Origin: JANNXY01 sp039795755 | Lineage (GTDB): Bacteria > Patescibacteriota > Minisyncoccia > Phycocordibacterales > CAIZIN01 | Assembly: GCA_039795755.1 (NCBI GenBank) | Contig: JBDKLF010000018.1 | Location: forward strand, 1-15,691 | Length of the DNA stretch: 15,691 nt | Direction of reading: 5' to 3' | Shown: positions 1 through 6,173 of the stretch, one piece after another | Layout: every line of letters begins with the position of its first letter | Numbering within the stretch: position 1 is the first letter of the stretch | Translations under genes and position numbers: made by a program | Notes under the pieces: model-generated | Told to the model about the DNA's origin: nothing | Databases searched by the model: none | The model's input: the letters and a program-made list of their open reading frames with translations, nothing else

Positions 1-1
1 T

Positions 2-36
2 AAAAAAGGCGGGGGAACGTGAGTTCTCCCGCCTTT
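2..36 (-). terminator. Rho-independent terminator of the SPFH/membrane-protein operon
   Basis: On the minus strand an 11-bp GC-rich stem (arms 23-33 and 8-18, one A/C mismatch) with a four-base loop is followed by six T residues (7-2). It lies about 30 bases past the stop codon of the polytopic membrane protein and closes that operon. Confidence 0.85.
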
Positions 37-66
37 GGTGTTTTCTGCCAATACACTCTTCGCGCC

Positions 67-1320
67 CTAGTTCAACTTAATGGTCACTGTGGCACTTTCT
101 CCTGGTTCAGTCCAGTAGAACCTCCATCTGCAGTCTTGGCCACGCTCCATAGTCGTGTGGGTGGGTTTCCCCAGCTCCATACGAAGAACGCGACTTTGAT
201 CCACTACGAGATTCCCGCCTTGGTAGACAGGCTTCCCGTTGAGAGGGATGTAGAGCCACACCACCTTGCCGGCTTGCGGATACTCCATGTATCCGTCCCA
301 GCTTTCCTTATACACGCTTTGCAGCGGGTGGTCCGGAGTGATGTAGATGGTCTGGGGAATGTATCCCGACTTTCCCTCGTTGGTGAGGATGGTGCTGCTA
401 TGCTCACCGATAATACCCTTGAACCCGCTTGTGACGAAGTTCAGGGCAAGTGCGATGATTGCGATGAGGGCCGCTCCAGCGAGGAACTTTCCTAACCGCT
501 CTTTGCCGACCACCCATAGCACCATGATGAGTAGTATGAGCCCACCGGTGATGTAGACCCAGAGTGGTAAGTGTCGCCACTGTCCACTCCGAATCCACTG
601 CTCAATCTCCTTCTGGAAGTAGTAGGAAATGAATCCCACCACCGCCACGATGAAGAGCCAGAACCACAACGACGTCAGAATGTTCTTCTTGGTCGCAGAT
701 TCTTTTTCTTTACCCTTTTCCTTCTCTTTTTTGTCCTTGGGTTTTTCCTCGCCCTCCTTCTTTTTCAGAAGTTTCTTGAGGATTAACACCACGACAATTA
801 GGAGTATGGTAGCCCCCGCTATCGCAGACCACGGCATCCACTTGATGCCCCAGTTCCAGATATTATCCCGGAACCAGTAGCCCAGCACTCCCGCTACCGT
901 GAGGCAGAGGACGAGCCAGAGCCACCCTGATTTCCAGAGTGGCTTTCGTTTAGTGTCGTCGCCTTTTGGACGTTGCCACCAATCGGAGAACCACCCGAAG
1001 AATCCGAACCTCCACAGCAGAAGCAGTGGTGCGAGGGCAATAGTGCCCCACATCACATACTTCAACCAGAAGAGGTCGAGATGCTTACCTTTGATGTAGG
1101 TCGTCCACAGCCAGTAAAGGCCGCAGAGAACTCCACATACCACACAGAAGCCCATGACTTGCGCCAGGAACTTCTTGAATCCCTTTCCACCACTACTTGT
1201 CGTCGAGCTTGTTTTTCCGCCCGACTCAAAGATAATGAAGAGGATGATAACTACAATTAACGCAAGTGCAGCATGCGCCAGGTCTCGGTGACTCTGGTAC
1301 CAGTTTTGAATATCTCCCAT
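67..1320 (-). CDS. Polytopic membrane protein of unknown family (8 predicted helices)
   Basis: 417 residues; I do not recognise the family. Hydrophobic segments lie near residues 14-32, 51-71, 83-103, 132-150, 161-182, 215-235, 251-272 and 277-297. Between helices 5 and 6 is a Lys/Glu linker (about 183-213). The last ~120 residues are soluble and look beta-rich, with many aromatic residues. If the Lys-rich linker is cytoplasmic, the N-terminus and the C-terminal domain face outward (inference). The ATG directly abuts the TAA of the upstream SPFH gene, and AGGA nine bases upstream is one of the few Shine-Dalgarno sequences in the window, so the two genes form one operon. The stop is TAG. The DNA looks more GC-rich by eye than the nearby translation genes. 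The SPFH partner suggests a membrane-microdomain or membrane-quality-control role, but no function can be assigned. Confidence 0.85.
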   Translation of the reverse strand: MGDIQNWYQSHRDLAHAALALIVVIILFIIFESGGKTSSTTSSGGKGFKKFLAQVMGFCVVCGVLCGLYWLWTTYIKGKHLDLFWLKYVMWGTIALAPLLLLWRFGFFGWFSDWWQRPKGDDTKRKPLWKSGWLWLVLCLTVAGVLGYWFRDNIWNWGIKWMPWSAIAGATILLIVVVLILKKLLKKKEGEEKPKDKKEKEKGKEKESATKKNILTSLWFWLFIVAVVGFISYYFQKEIEQWIRSGQWRHLPLWVYITGGLILLIMVLWVVGKERLGKFLAGAALIAIIALALNFVTSGFKGIIGEHSSTILTNEGKSGYIPQTIYITPDHPLQSVYKESWDGYMEYPQAGKVVWLYIPLNGKPVYQGGNLVVDQSRVLRMELGKPTHTTMERGQDCRWRFYWTEPGESATVTIKLN

Positions 1321-2448
1321 TTAAGGTGTTCCTGTTGGTTTTGTTGGTGGTGTTGGTATGGTTACTTGAGGCATGACGTTACCGCCAATCACCGCAAGTG
1401 ATCCTGATGCCAGTTCGCGTGCTGCGAGCACGTTGGCTAGCTCAGGATTCTTTGCTATCGATGCAGCCAGTAGCTGAGCGTTCTTTGCTTCAATTTGACC
1501 ACGTCTCTCCAGGGCATCATTTTTTGCCCCTTCGGTTGCCGTGATGGTTGCTGCCATTCCCTCTGCTTTCAACTTGTCGATTTGAAGTGTTGCTCTCTGT
1601 TTTTCAAGAGCAATCCTCTCATCTGCGAGTGCCTTTTGGCTCTCGCTAAGGTCGAATGCGACTACTGAGACTTCTCCAGTGCACATAATGCCACTGGTGT
1701 AGAGACCTGCCCCACCTCTGGGGTCAGTGTCTTTGAAGAACCTATTGAGTTCGCTGATTGGGTCAGGAGTAAAGTTCTGCGCGAGAAATTTGTCAAAATC
1801 ATATCGAGCAAAAAAGTTCACTGCCGCACTTTCCAGTAGTAGATCAATTACTGCACTTATATCCGGGTTTGTTTCGAATATGTCGTGCGGGTCGATCACA
1901 ATAAGTCCTTTTACGTAGAGGACGATGTCTAACTGCGTGCCGTGCATGATTTCTACTTGACGCAAAAACACAACACGGGTGATATCAACTCGCAGATCAG
2001 GAGTTGCTTCAGCGCTATGATCAGCTTTGTCGTAGGCAACCTTTGCAGAGATTTTGTCACCCTCTTTGAAGTTGAGGTTGATCCTTGTCTTCACTACGTT
2101 CACAGGCCTAAAGCTCGTGAACGGAATGAAACTTAAGAAATGTAAGTTTGCAACATTTGCCAGGATAGGAAAGATGAAAAAGTTCCACCAATTTTCTACC
2201 CATTCATCACGACTGACTATTTCATGTTCTGCCAACTCCAGCAGCCTTTGCTTTTTGGAGTATTTATTTGGCAGACTTTTAATTGCACCGACGATTTTTT
2301 TCTTGGCCGATTTGCTTGTCATCAGGTGCACCAGACGCTTATTCACATCCACTCGGCGAATGTGATTGTCGGGAATTTTACTGAAGGTGAACGACGCGTA
2401 GAATACGAGAAGTCCAGCGATTGCGAGCACGAATAGGATAGTTTCCAT
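1321..2448 (-). CDS. SPFH/band-7-like membrane-anchored protein
   Basis: 375 residues from the ATG at 2448. Seen: one N-terminal hydrophobic anchor (residues 3-20), a basic stretch (30-65), a mixed alpha/beta region (about 100-265) with the strand-and-helix pattern of SPFH domains, an Ala/Glu/Lys/Gln-rich coiled coil (about 270-330), and a Pro/Thr tail. This order (anchor, SPFH, Ala-rich coiled coil) is that of stomatin/prohibitin/flotillin proteins, which oligomerise at membranes and often work with membrane proteases or transporters. A TTG 30 bases further upstream (2478) would add ten polar residues, but it sits at the foot of the leader hairpin and neither start has a Shine-Dalgarno; ATG is preferred because it puts the anchor at the N-terminus. 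First gene of an operon with the eight-helix protein. The family call rests on architecture rather than a signature motif. Confidence 0.75.
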   Translation of the reverse strand: METILFVLAIAGLLVFYASFTFSKIPDNHIRRVDVNKRLVHLMTSKSAKKKIVGAIKSLPNKYSKKQRLLELAEHEIVSRDEWVENWWNFFIFPILANVANLHFLSFIPFTSFRPVNVVKTRINLNFKEGDKISAKVAYDKADHSAEATPDLRVDITRVVFLRQVEIMHGTQLDIVLYVKGLIVIDPHDIFETNPDISAVIDLLLESAAVNFFARYDFDKFLAQNFTPDPISELNRFFKDTDPRGGAGLYTSGIMCTGEVSVVAFDLSESQKALADERIALEKQRATLQIDKLKAEGMAATITATEGAKNDALERRGQIEAKNAQLLAASIAKNPELANVLAARELASGSLAVIGGNVMPQVTIPTPPTKPTGTP

Positions 2449-2479
2449 TTTTTGTTTTGAGTGTATTGGTTGTTTCAAA

Positions 2480-2516
2480 GAACAGGTGGGGGAGTTGCGT
2501 GTGCAACACCCTGTTC
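2480..2516 (-). promoter_or_regulatory. Leader hairpin of the SPFH operon
   Basis: The minus-strand transcript can fold with a 7-bp outer stem (2516-2510 with 2486-2480), an asymmetric internal loop containing a C-run, a 5-bp inner stem (2507-2503 with 2498-2494) and a four-base loop. It begins about 8 bases after the predicted transcription start and ends about 30 bases before the ATG. It could be an RNA stability or translation-control element, or a DNA operator just downstream of the -10. No T-tract follows, so it is not a standard terminator. Confidence 0.6.
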
Positions 2517-2530
2517 AGGTTTTGCTGTCT

Positions 2531-2558
2531 ATTATATCATATTTAATACTATTGTCAA
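2531..2558 (-). promoter_or_regulatory. Consensus sigma70-type promoter of the SPFH operon
   Basis: The minus strand has a perfect -35 TTGACA (2558-2553), a 16-base spacer and a perfect -10 TATAAT (2536-2531). Transcription should start near 2524, giving a leader of about 75 bases. It is the only promoter in the window with both hexamers matching consensus. Confidence 0.85.
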
Positions 2559-2598
2559 GTAGAGGAATAGCAAAATAACCTTGTTTTGTAAGGGTAGA

Positions 2599-2628
2599 AT
2601 AAAAGCCCGCTTTGCTGCAGGCTTTTAT
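2599..2628 (-). terminator. Terminator downstream of tRNA-Lys
   Basis: A 12-bp stem (arms 2617-2628 and 2599-2610) around a six-base loop. It is fully paired with one G-U on the minus strand but has an A/C mismatch on the plus strand, so it is probably used by tRNA-Lys, which ends 33 bases before it. The T-tail is short because the TTTT is inside the stem. Confidence 0.6.
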
Positions 2629-2660
2629 CTATAACTTGTATAAAGTATTCCGAATTTTGT

Positions 2661-2732
2661 GCGCCTAGTAGGATTCGAACCTACGACCGTTCGCTTAAGA
2701 GGCGACTGCTCTACCGACTGAGCTATAGGCGC
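2661..2732 (-). tRNA. tRNA-Lys (anticodon CTT)
   Basis: A 72-base cloverleaf on the minus strand: 7-bp acceptor, D arm GCTC/GAGC, anticodon loop CTCTTAA with anticodon CTT at 2699-2697, and a T arm of GTAGG/CCTAC around TTCGAAT. It reads AAG. The outermost anticodon-stem pair (27-43) is a G-A mismatch. No encoded CCA end. Confidence 0.95.
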
Positions 2733-2741
2733 GTGAGTAAA

Positions 2742-2750
2742 AATGTAACA
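2742..2750 (-). promoter_or_regulatory. Extended -10 upstream of tRNA-Lys
   Basis: The minus strand reads TGT-TACATT, an extended -10 pattern, ending nine bases before the mature tRNA 5' end. No clear -35. Confidence 0.45.
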
Positions 2751-2820
2751 CATAATGTTAAAAAAATAAAGTGATTTGAGAGGAGGTACGGTGATAGATG
2801 GAAAAAATGCACAATTCGTG

Positions 2821-2826
2821 TATGAT
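2821..2826 (+). promoter_or_regulatory. -10 box upstream of tRNA-Leu(TAG)
   Basis: TATGAT ends nine bases before the mature tRNA 5' end. No convincing -35. The divergent tRNA-Lys promoter lies about 70 bases away. Confidence 0.5.
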
Positions 2827-2835
2827 ACATTTCAC

Positions 2836-2916
2836 GCGCGGGTGGCGTAATGGTAGCCGCGCCAGTCTTAGGAACTGGTGGAGCAATCCGTGGAGGTTCG
2901 AGTCCTCTCCCGCGCA
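2836..2916 (+). tRNA. tRNA-Leu (anticodon TAG)
   Basis: An 81-base class II tRNA: acceptor GCGCGGG/CCCGCGC with discriminator A, anticodon stem CCAGT/ACTGG around CTTAGGA (anticodon TAG), a long variable arm, and a T arm GGAGG/CCTCT around TTCGAGT. It reads CUN codons. No encoded CCA. Its last 19 paired bases reappear inverted downstream (2951-2988). Confidence 0.95.
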
Positions 2917-2923
2917 CAAGGAC

Positions 2924-2950
2924 AAACCAGCTTCGCTGGTTTTTCTTTTT
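2924..2950 (+). terminator. Terminator of tRNA-Leu(TAG)
   Basis: A 7-8 bp stem (2924-2930 with 2936-2942) around CTTCG, followed by a T-rich tail through 2950, eight bases past the tRNA. Confidence 0.85.
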
Positions 2951-2988
2951 GCGCGGAGCAAGCGGTAGCTTGCGTGAGAGGACTCGAA
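2951..2988. repeat. Interrupted inverted copy of the tRNA-Leu 3' end
   Basis: Bases 2951-2956 (GCGCGG) and 2976-2988 (GAGAGGACTCGAA) together are the exact reverse complement of the last 19 bases of the tRNA-Leu(TAG) T-arm/acceptor region (2897-2915). They are split by a 19-base insert (2957-2975) that forms its own hairpin, GCAAGC-GGTA-GCTTGC. The element starts directly after the terminator T-tract. Confidence 0.8.
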
Positions 2989-2990
2989 AA

Positions 2991-3034
2991 GGCTGAGTGT
3001 ATCGCACGGAACGAAGTGAGTACGATACGAAGCC
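2991..3034. repeat. Palindromic element upstream of the DHH gene
   Basis: An imperfect hairpin with GGCT/AGCC at the ends (2991-2994, 3031-3034), GTATCG/CGATAC inside (2999-3004, 3023-3028) and CAC/GTG further in. It follows directly on the tRNA-derived inverted copy. The remaining 3035-3069 holds a small CGCC/GGCG hairpin and no gene. Confidence 0.55.
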
Positions 3035-3069
3035 TGTACTGCGCCTGTAAGGCGAGAGTTCTCTTATTC

Positions 3070-3078
3070 TGCTATAAT
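3070..3078 (+). promoter_or_regulatory. Extended -10 promoter of the DHH phosphoesterase gene
   Basis: TGC-TATAAT is a perfect extended -10 ending seven bases before the ATG at 3086. Transcription should start at or within a base of the ATG, a leaderless mRNA. There is no Shine-Dalgarno. Confidence 0.75.
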
Positions 3079-3085
3079 CCTTTTC

Positions 3086-4102
3086 ATGTTCACCGAATCA
3101 CACAAAGCTATTGCACAAGAAATCTGGCAGGCTATTACTGCAGCAAAGAATATTCTTTTGCACTGTCATCCTTCACCAGATGGTGATTCAGTAGGAAGTT
3201 CATTATCGATGTATCATGCACTCAAGAGTGTTGGCAAGAATGTAACTCCGATATGGGGTGATTCAGGACCAACTTCACAATTTTCTTTTGTTCCTGGATG
3301 TGATCAAATTGTTGCAAAGAATTTTTTTGAAGTTAATCTCTCACAGTATGACCTCTTTATCGCACTTGATAGTGGATCGATTGATATGATTTCAAAGAAA
3401 GGTGAAGTAAAGATCCCTGATCATATGAAGTTGGTGGTAATTGATCATCATGCTTCCAATGCTCGCTATGGTGCTATCAACCTCGTGGTAGATACGTATC
3501 CTGCAACCGCTCAAGTTAATTACGAATTATTCTCATTGTGGAATATTGCTATCACTCGTGAGATTGCTCAGTGTCTCATTCTTGGGATATTTACTGATAC
3601 AGGTGGATTCAAGTATCGCGGAGTGACTTCACGAACATTCGAGATTATGGCAGCACTTAGTCAAATCGAGCCAGAATTCGATCGAATGATTTCTGAGCTA
3701 GAGAACAACAATGAGTACGCTCGAGTGGTGTTCATGGGAATTGCATTGCATTCAATCAAAATGTTTTTTGATAATAAAGTTGCGGTCTCAATTGTGACCC
3801 ATGATCAGTTATTGCAGAATAATATTCCAGAAGAAGCGACGCACAAGCAAGGTGTAGCAAATACCCTCAAGTCAATTCGTGGAGTTGAGGTGGGTGTGCA
3901 ATGTACCGAGATTGCCCCTGATGTGGTGAAGTTCAGCTTCCGTTCACGAGAGGGACAACGTTTCGATGTAAGTGCACTTGCGGTAGCATTGGGAGGTGGG
4001 GGACACAAAGCTGCCGCAGCGACGGTGGTCAAGATGCCTCTCGCAGAGGCAGTGCCTCGATTGTGTGAGGTGATGAAGCAGCTCTATCCTGATCTCGCAT
4101 AA
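3086..4102 (+). CDS. nrnA: DHH/DHHA1 phosphoesterase, NrnA-like (nanoRNase / pAp phosphatase family)
   Basis: 338 residues, normal for NrnA-type proteins. The DHH catalytic domain is complete: His28 followed by PDGDS (31-35), Asp95 in LDSG, the signature DHH at 120-122 and Asp171 in FTDTGG, which together bind two metal ions. The DHHA1 substrate domain ends in GGGGHK (303-308). Family members hydrolyse 2-5 nt RNAs or pApA to mononucleotides and dephosphorylate pAp; which activity dominates here cannot be read from sequence. It is cytoplasmic, with no signal or membrane segment. In many bacteria nrnA is near infB-rbfA; here it is convergent with that operon, separated by two tRNAs. ATG was chosen because a perfect extended -10 ends seven bases upstream. 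tRNA-Cys starts 30 bases after the stop. Confidence 0.9.
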   Translation: MFTESHKAIAQEIWQAITAAKNILLHCHPSPDGDSVGSSLSMYHALKSVGKNVTPIWGDSGPTSQFSFVPGCDQIVAKNFFEVNLSQYDLFIALDSGSIDMISKKGEVKIPDHMKLVVIDHHASNARYGAINLVVDTYPATAQVNYELFSLWNIAITREIAQCLILGIFTDTGGFKYRGVTSRTFEIMAALSQIEPEFDRMISELENNNEYARVVFMGIALHSIKMFFDNKVAVSIVTHDQLLQNNIPEEATHKQGVANTLKSIRGVEVGVQCTEIAPDVVKFSFRSREGQRFDVSALAVALGGGGHKAAAATVVKMPLAEAVPRLCEVMKQLYPDLA

Positions 4103-4104
4103 TT

Positions 4105-4113
4105 TGCTAGTAT
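4105..4113 (+). promoter_or_regulatory. Candidate extended -10 upstream of tRNA-Cys
   Basis: TGC-TAGTAT lies right after the nrnA stop codon, 19 bases before the tRNA 5' end. TATGGT (4111-4116) is an alternative -10. Read-through from nrnA is also possible. Confidence 0.4.
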
Positions 4114-4132
4114 GGTTCGCAGTGCGACACAA

Positions 4133-4204
4133 GGCCACGTAGAAAAGTGGTAATTCGGAGATCTGCAAAATCTCTATGCGTGAGTTCGATTCTCACCGTG
4201 GCCT
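4133..4204 (+). tRNA. tRNA-Cys (anticodon GCA)
   Basis: A 72-base cloverleaf: acceptor GGCCACG/CGTGGCC with discriminator T (U is the expected Cys identity base), anticodon stem GAGAT/ATCTC around CTGCAAA (anticodon GCA), and T arm GTGAG/CTCAC around TTCGATT. No encoded CCA. Confidence 0.95.
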
Positions 4205-4207
4205 CAA

Positions 4208-4231
4208 TTAAAGAACTCTCACGTTCTTTAA
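4208..4231 (+). other. Hairpin between tRNA-Cys and tRNA-Leu
   Basis: A perfect 9-bp stem (4208-4216 with 4223-4231) around a six-base loop in the 35-base spacer. The downstream sequence is AT-rich without a clean T-run. It may be a weak terminator or a processing hairpin in a shared tRNA transcript. Confidence 0.55.
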
Positions 4232-4239
4232 TAATATTT

Positions 4240-4321
4240 GCCCGAGTGACGTAATTGGTAGCCGTAGTCGACTTAAAATCGGCGGCCGTAAGGCGTGTGG
4301 GTTCGATTCCCACCTCGGGCA
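4240..4321 (+). tRNA. tRNA-Leu (anticodon TAA)
   Basis: An 82-base class II tRNA: acceptor GCCCGAG/CTCGGGC with discriminator A, anticodon stem GTCGA/TCGGC around CTTAAAA (anticodon TAA), a long variable arm, and T arm GTGGG/CCCAC. It reads UUA/UUG. No obvious promoter of its own, so it is probably co-transcribed with tRNA-Cys. The D stem starts with an A-T pair (ACG/CGT). Confidence 0.95.
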
Positions 4322-4325
4322 CTAA

Positions 4326-4356
4326 AAGAAAAACCTCCATAATGGAGGTTTTTCTT
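4326..4356. terminator. Bidirectional terminator between tRNA-Leu and rbfA
   Basis: A perfect 15-bp inverted repeat (4326-4340 and 4342-4356) with one central base. The A-rich left arm and T-rich right arm give each strand a GC stem plus a T-tract. It serves tRNA-Leu on plus and the rbfA operon on minus, and its right arm covers two bases of the rbfA stop codon. Confidence 0.9.
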
Positions 4357-4675
4357 ATTCCACACCCAATTCATCAATCTTTCTCGCGAGCTTTGAGCCC
4401 TCGTCAATCTTGAAGGTAAATACGGGAATCTTTCCGTTCTGAATCTTTGATTTTACGAATTCACGGAAGTCTGAGAGTTGGCGAGAGAGGAAGTCCATTA
4501 CAGCCTTTTCCTGAGTCTCAGGAAGTACAGAAATAAATATCGTTGCATGATCTTCATGATCAGCAAGACTCATACGAGTCACGGTGATGAGTGAGTTACG
4601 GTTAGACTCGCGTGAAATAAATTCTGCAGCGAGCTCCTTCATATATTCTTCTCTTTTTTCGTGACGATGGTTCAT
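4355..4675 (-). CDS. rbfA: Ribosome-binding factor A
   Basis: 106 residues (E. coli RbfA has 133). RbfA is a KH-fold factor needed for late 30S maturation around 16S helix 1. The protein shows the family pattern: an N-terminal basic helix, a strand with SLITVTRM, a strand with ATIFISVL, then IPVFTFKIDEGS and the C-terminal helix LARKIDEL. The flexible C-terminal tail of longer homologues is missing. It is the last gene of the DUF4446-infB-rbfA operon: its ATG lies one base after the infB TAA, there is no Shine-Dalgarno, so translation is probably coupled to infB. The stop overlaps the shared terminator. Confidence 0.9.
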   Translation of the reverse strand: MNHRHEKREEYMKELAAEFISRESNRNSLITVTRMSLADHEDHATIFISVLPETQEKAVMDFLSRQLSDFREFVKSKIQNGKIPVFTFKIDEGSKLARKIDELGVE

Positions 4676-4676
4676 A

Positions 4677-6173
4677 TTATTTTTCGATCATTCTACATGA
4701 TTCAAGTTTGTCTCCTGGAGCAACTTCGATTTTTGCATCAAGCATCAGTCCACATTCTGTACCTTCATTGACTGCACTTGTCTTGATCTTTTGGCTTTGT
4801 AATTCACGAATGTGACCGCGGCCGATTTCATTATCTCGTCGCATGATTTTGACCGGAGCGTCTACTTCAATGATTCCCATTTCTACGCGACCACCAATCA
4901 CTTGCTTGTCTTTCATCTTACTGAAGAACTTGAGCACTTTGAGTGTTCCGCAATGTTCCTCAACCATTTTCTTTGGTGTTCGAGCAATGAGTAATTCTTT
5001 GAGATAATCAGCCAATTCATAGATAATGCCGAATGACTTGATCTCGAGACCGTGTCGTTCGCGAAGTGCATCTGCTTGCTTGTCGATAGTAACTGAGAAT
5101 CCGACAATGATAGTTCCTTCTTTTGCCATAGCAATCTTTGCATCTGTCTCTCTAATATCACCCACACCAGTGTGAACGATTTTGTACGAGATGCGATCAT
5201 TGTTAATTTTTGCGATTTCGTGAAGAATAGCATCGATAGCGCCTTGAGCATCGGCTTTGATTACTACCGGGATATGAGCCTCTGAAGTTGGAGTAGTGAT
5301 TACTGCTTGAGTATTGGCTCCATGTGAGCCAGATTCCTTGTAAGCAGTTGCTTTTTCCATTGCTTCATTCTTGTTCTTTGCAATAGTGAAAATATCACCT
5401 ACGTCTGGAAGTTCACTCCATCCAGTGAGACGAACAGGACTTGAAAAGGTTGCAGAAGGAATTTTCTTTCCTCGGAAATCTTCGATATATCGAACGGGTG
5501 CCCAAGCCTTTCCGCAGACAATGAAGTCGCCACACTTGAGCGTTCCGTCTTTTACGATAAGTGTTGCGTTTGTTCCAGTTTTCTTGTCCGTATGAGCTTC
5601 GATAACAATTCCTTCAGCACTGTTAGTAACAAGTCCTGTATGACCAAGTACGTCAGTGGTGAGCAAAATCATATCAAGAAGGTCAGGAACTCCTTCACCG
5701 GTCTTTGCAGAAATAGGTACTGAAGTAATATCTCCACCATATCCTTCTACATATATTTCATGTTCAGCGAGGCTTTGCTTCGTCTTCAATACATTTGCGT
5801 TTGGTTTATCAATCTTGTTGATTGCCACGAGGAAGGGAATACCAGCACTCTTGATAGCTTTGAGGGCATCGAGTGTTTGAGGCTTCACACCGTCTTCTGC
5901 AGAGACAACGAGTACTGCAACATCAGCTACACTTGCGCCACGCATACGGATCTTTGAGAATGCTTCATGTCCAGGAGTGTCGAGGAAGGTGATTTTTTTC
6001 TCAGAACCATCGGCAACTTTGTGCAATACTTCGTAGGCACTGATACGTTGAGTGATTCCACCTTCTTCACCTGCGGCGGTGTTGGCGGTTCGAATATAGT
6101 CAAGAAGCGTCGACTTACCGTGGTCGATATGTCCCATAACTGCTACTACTGGTGGACGAGGAATTGATGCCAT
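4677..6173 (-). CDS. infB: Translation initiation factor IF-2 (short form)
   Basis: 498 residues, against about 890 in E. coli. The protein starts at the G domain: G1 GHIDHGKS (14-21), switch region GGITQRISAY (38-47), G3 DTPGHE (65-70) and G4 NKID (119-122), followed by domain II and the C-terminal IF2 domains that bind fMet-tRNA. The N-terminal region (IF2N and linker) is absent. In the switch region the usual TQHIGAY reads TQRISAY, so the conserved His is Arg. The ATG at 6173 shares its A with the TAA of the upstream DUF4446 gene (TAATG), indicating coupling; a GTG five codons upstream (6188) is in frame but lies inside the DUF4446 gene and is less likely. Second gene of its operon. Confidence 0.95.
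   Translation of the reverse strand: MASIPRPPVVAVMGHIDHGKSTLLDYIRTANTAAGEEGGITQRISAYEVLHKVADGSEKKITFLDTPGHEAFSKIRMRGASVADVAVLVVSAEDGVKPQTLDALKAIKSAGIPFLVAINKIDKPNANVLKTKQSLAEHEIYVEGYGGDITSVPISAKTGEGVPDLLDMILLTTDVLGHTGLVTNSAEGIVIEAHTDKKTGTNATLIVKDGTLKCGDFIVCGKAWAPVRYIEDFRGKKIPSATFSSPVRLTGWSELPDVGDIFTIAKNKNEAMEKATAYKESGSHGANTQAVITTPTSEAHIPVVIKADAQGAIDAILHEIAKINNDRISYKIVHTGVGDIRETDAKIAMAKEGTIIVGFSVTIDKQADALRERHGLEIKSFGIIYELADYLKELLIARTPKKMVEEHCGTLKVLKFFSKMKDKQVIGGRVEMGIIEVDAPVKIMRRDNEIGRGHIRELQSQKIKTSAVNEGTECGLMLDAKIEVAPGDKLESCRMIEK

Noticed and set aside
2449..2478. TTG start of the SPFH protein
   Set aside because: It adjoins the leader hairpin and has no Shine-Dalgarno; the ATG puts the anchor at the N-terminus. 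Not fully excluded.
2836..2988. tRNA-Leu as a mobile-element attachment site
   Set aside because: The repeat of the tRNA 3' end is inverted, not direct, and no integrase or phage gene is present.
2723..3186. Reading frames running through the tRNA genes and the palindromes
   Set aside because: They cross tRNA genes, terminators or the nrnA start and look like no protein family.
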